Part shown: positions 56,440-64,000 of the stretch, piece by piece
How the letters are laid out: every line of letters begins with the position of its first letter
Position numbering within the stretch: position 1 is the first letter of the stretch
Source of the DNA: Breviolum minutum Mf 1.05b.01
Taxonomy: Eukaryota > Sar > Dinophyceae > Suessiales > Symbiodiniaceae
Assembly (NCBI GenBank): GCA_000507305.1
Contig: DF239305.1
Location: 58,749 to 122,748, forward strand
Direction of reading: 5' to 3'
DNA length: 64,000 nucleotides
Program-made: the position numbers and the translations under genes
Notes under the pieces: model-generated
What the model saw: the letters and a program-made list of their open reading frames with translations, nothing else
Database searches by the model: none
Told to the model about the DNA's origin: nothing

Positions 56440-57119
56440 TCAGCCAGGTGTAGATTTTCCAGGGTGTAGCATTGCCAGATATGATCTCCACCTATTATCA
56501 CCATTGATCTCTGGCACTTTTCCACTTTCCATTTCAACTTTCAACACTAGCCACTTGTTCTGATGATGAATTACTAGACATGCAATGATGCAACATTTTC
56601 GGATGGACCACCATGGAACAGCTGGGCTGTGGGAAGTCGCGGTAGTTGGAACTTGGTTATCAAAAGTCTAGTCGACCCCAGCTGCAAGGATATGCAGAAA
56701 GGTCCCTTTTGACGGATAAACCAAGCGGTGCAATGGAAATGGGATTACACCCCGTGAAACTAACATAGCACCTGAAAATGGATGGTTGGAATACCATCCT
56801 TTGCTTTTGGGGTCCGGCCCATTTCGAGGTGTTAGGTTTGGGGGAGGGTAGTTATTTGTTGTCTCACTTTGAACGCACGGATCTGGAGCCTTCATCAAAT
56901 GGAAAAAGATCCAACCCTACCAGTAGCAACCGCGCCACAGCGTTTTTTTTTGGCAGGACTACTCCATGCAGTTTGGCTACTGAATCCATGTAGAATCCGT
57001 GAGATGCCATGAACAAAGTGTTGGGAACCAGGAACCTCCCAGAACACTTCCAGGATTTGCTTAGGTAAAAAGTCATGGAAGAAAACATGTCATTTCCCGT
57101 GTCCACATTTTTTTTTCAG

Positions 57120-57410
57120 TGTCAGCGCCCAACTTGATTGTTTTTCTTTTTTGATTTCCTGCCCTCTCGACGACAATGGCAAAATCAAGATTTCGTATCT
57201 ATAGGAATCTTTTTTGTGTCACTATGTTCGAATGATCTTTTTCGAAGAGTGCAAGGTGATCATGTCCTAGCCCCCACTAGAGCGAGTCTGAAATCGCCGC
57301 TCATGGGCTCCTCCCTACTAGTAACCAATGAGGACGTCATTGTTTATGGGATTCTGAAGGGAGTTTTCCATAGGAGTTTTTTTGAATGGACTGATGAAAG
57401 GCCTGTCTAG
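57120..57410 (+). CDS. possible exon, two readings
   Basis: After a strong TTTTTTTTCAG (57119) one frame reads VSAQLDCFSFLISCPLDDNG then KIKISYL and a TAG; LDDNGKI resembles the core of an EF-hand loop without its first Asp. A second frame is open to 57410 and reads FRRVQGDHVLAPTRASLKS, LMGSSLLVTNEDVIVYGI. A donor TGCAAG|GTGATC at 57256 would suit the first. Unresolved. Confidence 0.35.
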
Positions 57411-57468
57411 CCTTTTTAACCCAAGTTTGGATGGTTTCCTTCCGATTTTTGAGGCCATGTTTTTTTTG

Positions 57469-57570
57469 TACCTGGAACATATTTGTTTGTCCTCTCTTTC
57501 GGGGGCTGTTTCACCGTTCAAAACAAGGTCTTTTCCAAGTAACACAGGGGTCATCAAAGGGTTCCAGGTT
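57469..57570. mobile_element. family E-like palindrome
   Basis: TACCTGGAACATATTTG to GGGTTCCAGGT, with CCTTTTCC-type core. Copies with the same core at 8237-8330 and about 15276-15360. Confidence 0.85.
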
Positions 57571-57658
57571 ATTATATCTGGCAAAATTATAAGGACTTCA
57601 CATGACCAAAATCCCCAAAAGGTAGCGGAGGTTTCGGGACATCCCCTTATTTCAGGGA

Positions 57659-57772
57659 AATCTACCAGCACCTGAACCAAAGGGGTGCCAATTTTTAACC
57701 CTAACAAATGGTGTTCCTTGACACCCGTTAAACGCCACCATTTGGCACCCCTTTTGAAGGTGCTGGTAGATT
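57659..57772. mobile_element. 114-bp palindrome
   Basis: AATCTACCAGCACCTGAACC is repeated inverted as AAGGTGCTGGTAGATT, with AGGGGTGCCA / TGGCACCCCT inside. Single clear copy in the window. Confidence 0.9.
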
Positions 57773-59557
57773 GGTGAAATATCATTCCATCTGGCCAGAA
57801 AAAATATGCATATCTGGAAATATGACCTGTCAGGGGTTCGGGAAGTGAGGCTGTTTCACTTCGCATATGAAATACCACTTTCAGTCCTTGGGAAAGATGT
57901 CTTCATGGAGAGCAAAACGAGCTGGTGGTTTCGCATATTGTTTTGTTTTGCGCCCAAAAATGGGGAAAGACTTGCCGTACCTAGTTGACTGACAAGTGTA
58001 TGTTGTCAATAAATGGGTTGAAACTATCATCTAGTATGCCTTTTTATATATATCTTCGTGGTGCAACAAACATGGTGATTCAAATGCTTGTTTCCCCTGG
58101 TACTGGTTCCCAGCCGGAGCAATTTAGTTGGGCCCGTTCCTGGAAAAACCATCCCGTTCCGGGCCAAACAAAGACGACATATTCGGCGCGGGCAGAAGTT
58201 TCGCGAAAAGAAAAGGAAGGTTTATGTGGGTCACATCTTGGACCATCTTGGATTGCCTGTTTTTTGGGGTGAATATCTCAAGAACAACTTGGTGGTGGGT
58301 AGTTTCAATTTTTTTTAAATGTTCATCCCGAAACTTGGGGAAGTGATCCAATTTGACGAGCATATTTTCAGATGGGTTGAAACCACCAAGTAGACAACTC
58401 TTATTTCTATGTGGATTTTTTATTACAATTATTTCGAACCATGGTAAAAATCTCGTCATTTTTCCCAAGATATCATTGAAATTCAATCAACGACCCCCCG
58501 GCCAAGCCAATGGCTGGAAGACTTGGAACTCAGATTTAAACGCCGTTCGATTTTTGGTGTTTTTTGAACAATGCTCACCTAAATCGATAGTCATGGTCGG
58601 ATGATCCTCCCCGCATTGTTTACATGAGGTGAAACACCTGTTTTCGGACATTTTCTCTGAATTTTTTCCAGTATTTTTTTTTCGTGGCAGGCGCAGTATT
58701 TGGTGAGGTTGGTATAGAATTGTTTGTGATTGTTTTGCTTCCTATCATGGTAAATCATGATTAGATTCACCATTTATTGGAATGTTTGGAAGTAACTTTT
58801 TCCATTCATCTTCACCAGATTGCCTTCGTTTTCCTCAACTTTGCTTCCCCTTTCGGCCCAGAAGACGGGGACCTTTGGAGAACCGGTCCAAAGGATTGAC
58901 TGGGAATCAAAGGTGTTGCACTGTTGTACCCAATAACAAATTGGGGGGATATGAATCAAGTCATTGATCCATAAGAAGATTTTTGATGCCAATTCCATCC
59001 CATGGGAAAAATCCATATATTTGGTAGGACATATAGATAGGGTAGGTTGTGTTTCTAGGTCATGGAAGTTTAACTTCCCAATTCGAAGATGAGGTTTAAC
59101 TTTGCAAATCGAAGATGGTTTGGTTCTCAAGGATATGTACTTGGACACATTCAAATCCACAAATCAAAACATCACATATTTTCATTGTTAGTTTGAACAT
59201 TGAATCACCTCTGATGAAACTCCAACTGGTGTCATATGATTTTTATGCACTACTTTTATGTCACTATTTGAGTTGTTTTGCTAAGACTTTGCCACAAATG
59301 TATTTTTCAAAAAAGAAATCACCAACAGGACCCACAGAACGGACCCCTAAACCTGAGTATCCAATAGCTCGATCGCGACTTACTTAGGGGTCCGTTGGGA
59401 TTAGGTCCCATCCAATTTTTGATGGATTTTATGAAGATGAAGATGTTTTGGGTTTCCAGGGCCCAACAAAAGAAAATCGTCTTGCCAGTGTGGTCCAGCT
59501 TAATTTTTGATGGATATTTTTAGTGGTTTGCAAACATCATATCTCAAGAAGCTGAAG

Positions 59558-59655
59558 CGCTGAACTTGTCGCCATGGCGCGAGACGCTGCACCTGATTAT
59601 GTAGGTAGCGTCTTGAAAGACATGTGCCCAACACCCAAAAGGGTTGACGGGAGGG
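59558..59655 (+). CDS. exon, 32 codons
   Basis: After AGCTGAAG the frame reads AELVAMARDAAPDYVGSVL then KDMCPTPKRVDGR, open until a family A element begins at 59656. A second frame (QEAEALNLSPWRETLHLIM) with a GTAGGT donor at 59601 is also possible. Protein-like, not recognised. Confidence 0.45.
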
Positions 59656-59872
59656 ATACACTCTCTAAAACGAACATATCCGACATATCCCCTTAAAATG
59701 GTGGTTTTCAATTTCCAGGGTCTACTGCAAACAATGACTTTTCAGCTTTCGGGTTGGATCTCTAGTGTTTCCACCAGTGAGGGCTGAGATCCAAAAGATG
59801 CTTCAAAAAGGGAAGCACAGCCAGCACAGCCCAACATGGGAATCCCGTCATCCACTAACCAAGAAAAAACAA

Positions 59873-59997
59873 ACCCTCCCTGAAAACTAAGACAGTTTAC
59901 ACCTGAAAAATGGATGGTTGGAAGACGATCCGGCTTCCTTTTGGGCCGGGATTGCCAATTTTCAGGGGCAAACTTGCTGTTAGTTTTAGGGAGGGTA
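59873..59997. mobile_element. family A palindrome
   Basis: Full-length copy with ACCCTCCCTG...CAGGGAGGGT ends and the conserved core GGATGGTTGGAAGACGATCC. Confidence 0.9.
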
Positions 59998-60282
59998 ACT
60001 GACTTGCGAATCATGCATATTGCTAACATTCAAGGAGAAATCCAGCCTTACTGATGGGCAAAAGTAGCGTTTTAGGGAGATCTAGTGGAAAGTGAAACAA
60101 AAAAACACCTTTTCTTGGCTCCAATCGCATTCACTCCCAACCGGAGCGCAAGATTTACTAAGAGCTTCAACCAATATTCATGGGATATGATATGACCCCC
60201 CTTTTTTTTTTGATGAACCAGTTCTTTCTTCTTCATCCGGTTTATGGTGATGAGAATAAATCATGTATACACCCCCCCCCCC

Positions 60283-60472
60283 NNNNNNNNNNNNNNNNNN
60301 NNNNNNNNNNNNNNNNNNNNNNNNNNNNNNNNNNNNNNNNNNNNNNNNNNNNNNNNNNNNNNNNNNNNNNNNNNNNNNNNNNNNNNNNNNNNNNNNNNNN
60401 NNNNNNNNNNNNNNNNNNNNNNNNNNNNNNNNNNNNNNNNNNNNNNNNNNNNNNNNNNNNNNNNNNNNNNNN
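60283..60472. other. assembly gap (190 N)
   Basis: Unknown bases, preceded by a run of C (60270-60282) and followed at once by a family O element. The true gap length may differ. Confidence 0.99.
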
Positions 60473-60717
60473 CAGGACCCACCGTTTCCGGACCCCTAAG
60501 GCCCTGAGTATCGAATAGCTCGATCGCAACTTAGGGGTCGGTTGGTAAGGCCCCATTCAAATTTTTGATGGATTTCAACTTCACCATGAAAGAAATATTC
60601 GACCGGAACCCAAAGTCATGGAGGTGGATGGTTCAGATGATTTTCTGGAAGTCTTTCGAGAAGCGGTTTTTGTTAGATTTCATGTGAAGTTTCCTGGGTG
60701 TTGTACTCTTCATCTAG

Positions 60718-60850
60718 CAAAAAATGGCATGGAAAGGCTTCAAAAGCATCTGCTGCTTGCGGACTTTTTGTTTTGGAGTACCTTCGGAAAGCTTGTCAAG
60801 CTTTGAGAATAAAGATTAGTTTTAGTTTACAAGGCAACAACTCAAAAGCC
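60718..60850 (+). CDS. basic exon
   Basis: TTCATCTAG ends 60717. Reads KKWHGKASKASAACGLFVLE then YLRKACQALRIKISFSLQ. Lys/Ala-rich with a helical pattern. The donor is not clear; the frame stays open into a family A element at 60867. Confidence 0.5.
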
Positions 60851-60866
60851 AAACTAAAACCAGAAA

Positions 60867-60971
60867 TACACCCCAGAAGTTTAACATAGCCCCTGAAAAA
60901 TGATGGTTTGAAGATTACTTTCCTTTTGGGATGGCTTATTTTCAGGGGCTATGTTAAACTTCCAGGGGGTA
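60867..60971. mobile_element. palindrome with family A core and different arms
   Basis: Arms AAGTTTAACATAGCCCCTGA and its complement ending GCTATGTTAAACTT; core GATGGTTTGAAGATTACTTT. Confidence 0.9.
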
Positions 60972-61308
60972 AAGCAGAATCGGAAAGCTTGCGTTTTTTC
61001 AGCTATGTTCGTGTCATAAGATGCGCTAGCTGAGCTTTGGAGATACGTCCAGGAAGACAAATATATGATATAGATTTTATATAGATTTTCTAATTTTATG
61101 CGGTCTTTTAGGGATTAAGGAGAAGATTCCCTATAGAAAGTCCTAGAAAGATAAATCCCAATACCAGGTGATTCAGTTCGTGCCATTTTCATCCCCTAGT
61201 TGGAGGTCACTTAACCCCTTGAAAGGGTCACTTAACCATCCCAAAAAGGTCACTTTGAATCACCAGGTAAGTTTATTTTAATTTTAATTCTGTTGTTTCC
61301 GCCAACAG

Positions 61309-61425
61309 CATCGCTGCACATGGTGTGCTGCTGTTGGTCCAGGACCTGGACTGTATGTGACAGACGACCCGGACAACAAGCCGGGCAAAGGAGAATTTGA
61401 AGTCTACAAAGGCAAAACCCAAACC
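61309..61425 (+). CDS. internal exon, 39 codons
   Basis: Both splice sites are near-perfect: TTGTTTCCGCCAACAG ends 61308 and ACC|GTAAGT starts 61426. Phase 0/0. Reads HRCTWCAAVGPGPGLYVTD then DPDNKPGKGEFEVYKGKTQ. Contains CxxC. No family recognised. A second GTAAGT at 61266 suggests a previous exon ending at 61265. Confidence 0.65.
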
Positions 61426-61433
61426 GTAAGTCC

Positions 61434-61778
61434 AGCAAAGGAAATATCAGCCTGAGCAGCAGTAGCCCCAGCCCTGACAAAAGGCCAAGATGTCCATCTC
61501 CAGAAATAGATTGGATAGATTGGTGCTGCAGGTGAAGAACACCAAAAGACTTGCTGTGGATTGGCATGGGGTCTTGGTCTTTAATGACACCCCTTAGGCC
61601 CCACCAACAACAACCAGGAGGGCCAAGGAAGTCTACAACTGGGCCTGGTGCAAGGGCGCCTCTGGAGGATGAAGATGTCCCAAAGCCGAGTGTGAAGGCC
61701 ATGCCGAAACCGAAGCCTTTGCAGATCTTTGAAACGTCTTGGCTGCCATTACAGCACTTCCTTGCTTGTGGACTGTGA
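61434..61778 (+). CDS. proline-rich coding stretch with one in-frame stop or short intron
   Basis: One + frame reads NISLSSSSPSPDKRPRCP, SPEIDWIDWCCR, then TGA, and continues RPHQQQPGGPRKSTTGPG, ARAPLEDEDVPKPSVKAMPK to TGA at 61776-61778. The internal TGA lies in a 66-nt interval (61532-61597) that starts GTGAAG and ends CTTAG, so it may be a very short in-frame intron. It is not in frame with the exon that ends 9 nt upstream, so a splice or indel is needed. Ser/Pro-rich, probably disordered. Confidence 0.5.
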
Positions 61779-61896
61779 CTAGTATTGGCGGACAATCCTG
61801 GTCTGAAAAAATCTTGCTAAACTAGTATACACACGCTGGCTTAACCTTTGCTGGGCTGACTAACTTTACTAAGTTGGCTAACCACTGATTAAACAG

Positions 61897-62037
61897 GATG
61901 GGCCTCCAAGCACCAAGCTGGACGTCCACTATGATGGCCAACAACTGACTTGTGAAAGTGCGGTAAACAATGTTGGTGATGCGTGCAATATTGGAAGATA
62001 CGTTGAGAGCTTACCAGCCCAATGGAATGCGGATTAG
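61897..62037 (+). CDS. exon, 46 codons, possibly terminal
   Basis: Acceptor CTGATTAAACAG ends 61896. Reads DGPPSTKLDVHYDGQQLTCE, SAVNNVGDACNIGRYVES and LPAQWNAD-TAG (62035-62037). Clearly protein-like. No GT donor near the stop. Same strand and style as 61309-61778. Not recognised. Confidence 0.6.
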   Translation, partial: DGPPSTKLDVHYDGQQLTCESAVNNVGDACNIGRYVESLPAQWNAD

Positions 62038-62246
62038 AATCAAACTGTACCCAGTCTGTGCTTCACATCTTTTCCAGGGTGAAACCGGCCAATATTTTGG
62101 CCCAAGACTCTCATGTGAAAAGGTGCAGCTGCGATATGGCATTTCCGTGTGGTGATATGATGGCCGTTTTGCTGTTTAAATTTTTGGGTAGCACAATAAG
62201 AAATGGCCGACCCCGTGTTCTGAAGTGTTCCTGCTTGATTGCAAAC

Positions 62247-62521
62247 TTTTGAAGCAGCTTTGCTTCTTGCATTTTTGCGTTGTCGCCACTGCGGTTGCTG
62301 TTGCTTGCTGGACGCTCTGGTGCCGTCAGTACTCAGCAAATATTTCAGCAAACGCTCGTTTTTTCCATTGATGGTTTCTAAACCATCAACGAACGCAAGC
62401 ATCCTTACCATGCCTTCATCTTCATGCGCCAAAAGGTACGGCAGCTCCATGCCGAATGCGGCAGCGCGGCTTATGCGTGACCATGTTGGGATCCCATGTG
62501 GATGGGATGTCATGACCAGTC
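62247..62521 (-). CDS. minus-strand exon, 91 codons
   Basis: On the minus strand, ATGTTACCCAACAG precedes a frame reading LVMTSHPHGIPTWSRISRA, AAFGMELPYLLAHEDEGMVR, MLAFVDGLETINGKNERLLK and KQQQPQWRQRKNARSKAASK, then GT (GTTTGC). GC-rich with normal amino-acid mix. The minus frame stays open well past the exon on both sides (62040-62576). Function unknown. It faces the + exons at 61.3-62.0 kb, so two genes converge here. Confidence 0.6.
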
Positions 62522-62724
62522 CTGTTGGGTAACATTTTGGAAATTCACGAAAAAAGTGGCATGCTGCAAAAAACACATGTCAAGTTTAGCTTCACCCAAA
62601 GAATCCTTGGACGGAAAGGTTTGAACCTGTAATTCGCATTAATTCGCAGGGGTGTTTTGGGGCCTTCAAAATGACGCCACTGGATTGAGGGGTCAGGATT
62701 CTTAGCTTCATAAAAACATCATTT

Positions 62725-62811
62725 CCCATAGGATCCATGTATGGAATATTTACCAAAAGTTCCCATGAAATATCAACCACATGTAGGTATACCATACATG
62801 GATCGTATGGG
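62725..62811. mobile_element. family K palindrome
   Basis: CCCATAGGATCCATGTATGG to CCATACATGGATCGTATGGG. Confidence 0.9.
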
Positions 62812-63081
62812 TTTGTTGCAAAGCAGGGTTCTATTGTTTTCTCCTTTAGACCTCAACAGCTTGAAACGAAATTTCGAAATTTGAAGTTTTGGAAGTTTGG
62901 GTTGTGGTACAAAAGGTCCCAACAAAGAATAGTACCAATGTCCCATCCCATGATTTGTAAGTGGTTAATAGCCATGGTTAGTTTTTGTCCCCTAAGGATC
63001 GGGTTGTCGGACCCTCCTTCCAAATGGCCGAACTCCATGGCTTGTTTTCCTGGGGGTGATCCGATCACCACGGACTTTAAG

Positions 63082-63340
63082 GCCAAAGCCCAACAAGCCA
63101 AAGCGCGAGTTCAGCCCAGATGGTTGTTGCCCCAAGTTGCGAAAACAGACTCACACTTTTTTGTTCCGAGGATTTTTCAAAAAAGACACACACAACGAAA
63201 AAACAGCCAAACTGCGTTTTTTGGGTTGGATTGTTTTGTTTTTGTGGCATGTTTTTTTTGGGATAGGTCGTCAAGGCTATGAGGTTTTTGGGGGAATGGT
63301 TTTTTCTTTGGGGTGGGAGAAATGTCGTTTACAGAGCTGA
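63082..63340 (+). CDS. possible exon, basic then hydrophobic
   Basis: ACTTTAAG ends 63081. Reads PKPNKPKREFSPDGCCPKL then RKQTHTFLFRGFFKKDTHN and a hydrophobic GWIVLFLWHVFFGIG, to TGA. The first 25 codons look coding; the T-rich rest may be intron. Confidence 0.4.
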
Positions 63341-63441
63341 TGAGTCGGGGATTCATCTACTACTCGGCAAATCTTAGGTAATCTCGCTACTGCTTTCGTA
63401 TCTGAAAGAATTCCACGGCACGGCAGATTAAGTAACAAAAC

Positions 63442-63552
63442 CCCTTACCCCATGGTCAAAGTACATGGCACAGTCCCCAAAAGGTGGGTTAATACAGGGC
63501 TTACATAAACCAATACATGGTAACTGTGCCATCTACTTTTACCCTGGTGTAT
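63442..63552. mobile_element. family L element
   Basis: CCATGGTCAAAGTACATGGC ... ACTGTGCCATCTACTTTTACC; nearly identical to 40335-40440; a diverged copy at 35828-35925. Confidence 0.8.
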
Positions 63553-63743
63553 ATATTGCAGAGTTTTTGTTGTGGATTTCGTAGGGATTTTCATCCCTGT
63601 TTGGGAAAGATTCCGATTTTGACGAGCATATTTTTCAAAGGGGTTGGTTCAACCACCAACTAGATCAGCAATTTTCATCACCATTTCTGTAAGGTAGATG
63701 ATGCTTGAGTCTTTTGGTTTTGAGTTGAGTTCCCCACCTTCAG

Positions 63744-63900
63744 GACTTCAGGGCATGGGCATGCAGGGCATGCAGCACCTCCCTTGGTGAAGCTGGGGTT
63801 GCCCAAAGGGAGGGATGTCCTGGGAGTTCCAAAGTCCCTTAAGCATCTCAGGGCCACCCTGATTTCAATGAACGGCTGGGTTGAGGTCATGGAGTCATGG
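63744..63900 (+). CDS. exon, about 50 codons
   Basis: Acceptor TTCCCCACCTTCAG ends 63743. Reads TSGHGHAGHAAPPLVKLG, LPKGRDVLGVPKSLKHLR, ATLISMNGWVEV, open until a palindromic element with the GGTTGGATCAGATGATTTTCC loop-type core begins near 63895. Another frame is Gly/Met-rich (GMGMQGMQHLPW). Not recognised. Confidence 0.5.
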
Positions 63901-64000
63901 AGGTGGTTGGATCAGATGATTTTCCGGAATTCTTCTCGAAGGGGTGTTTTTTTGGGTTCAAAATTTTAATTTTCGGGGGTGTACCCCCTGAAGTCTAACA

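Larger units (their letters stand above)
57411..59557. other. no firm gene; several palindromic elements
   Basis: Contains family E (57469-57570), a 114-bp palindrome (57659-57772), family D (58284-58394), a family F fragment (about 58735-58790) and the first half of family O (59328-59435). Short frames such as 58128-58346 look non-coding. Confidence 0.45.

Noticed and set aside
57318..57878. 186-codon minus-strand ORF
   Set aside because: Spans a 114-bp palindrome and a family E element; it is an open frame by chance through repeats.
61250..61795. 181-codon minus-strand ORF
   Set aside because: Mirror of the proline-rich + exons; lacks charged residues and conflicts with the excellent + splice sites at 61308 and 61426.
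62040..62246. Extension of the minus-strand frame beyond the 62247-62521 exon
   Set aside because: Open, but composition changes and a plausible GT donor lies at the boundary, so I limited the exon.

Overview
This is a stretch of nuclear genome from a protist with long, intron-dominated genes, most likely a dinoflagellate (Symbiodiniaceae or Suessiales type). That assignment is inference. It rests on short exons (18 to about 270 nt) embedded in introns of roughly 0.5 to 1.5 kb, mostly GT-AG splice sites with pyrimidine-rich 3' ends, very many short palindromic elements filling introns, TA-rich microsatellites and the absence of long open frames. There is one assembly gap (60283-60472). No tRNA, rRNA or CRISPR array was seen.

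The only gene I can name is on the + strand at 50.27-55.59 kb. Exons at 50268-50348, 51399-51437, 52714-52786, 54529-54624 and 55509-55589 together read as a divergent DIM1/TXNL4 protein (the U5 snRNP 15 kDa thioredoxin-fold factor). The match includes the RFGHD..P.CMKMDE block, VDI.DVP, FIDL(V/I)E.V.RG and a spliced junction giving RGAQQG....APKD, where human TXNL4A has RGARKG....SPKD. Its first exon was not found. Its last exon may carry an unusual C-terminal extension at 55971-56125.

Region by region: 0.06-17.3 kb holds about 18 + strand exons, several with membrane-spanning stretches, ending with a TAG at 17336-17338; I read them as one or two multi-pass membrane proteins of unknown function. 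From 18.2 to 30.8 kb there are scattered + exons, including one with an EF-hand-like loop (29258-29323) and a possible M14 carboxypeptidase propeptide at 24.27-24.55 kb, plus one convincing minus-strand exon (24838-24959). From 31.6 to 43.96 kb lies a chain of acidic, proline-rich + exons compatible with a large, disordered, probably nuclear protein. From 44 to 50 kb almost everything is elements and microsatellites. From 55.9 to 64 kb there are further + exons with a minus-strand exon at 62247-62521.

The rest is dominated by at least fifteen families of short inverted-repeat (MITE-like, foldback) elements, most 80-150 bp and almost fully palindromic, often nested. The most interesting structural signal is that several otherwise different palindromes share one loop but have different, internally matched arms. 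A 1.08-kb inverted-repeat element (19007-20088) carries a degenerate array built on TTCATGGCACTT. Exon limits are my reading of splice signals without RNA data, and many neighbouring exons could not be joined in phase, so gene boundaries are tentative.
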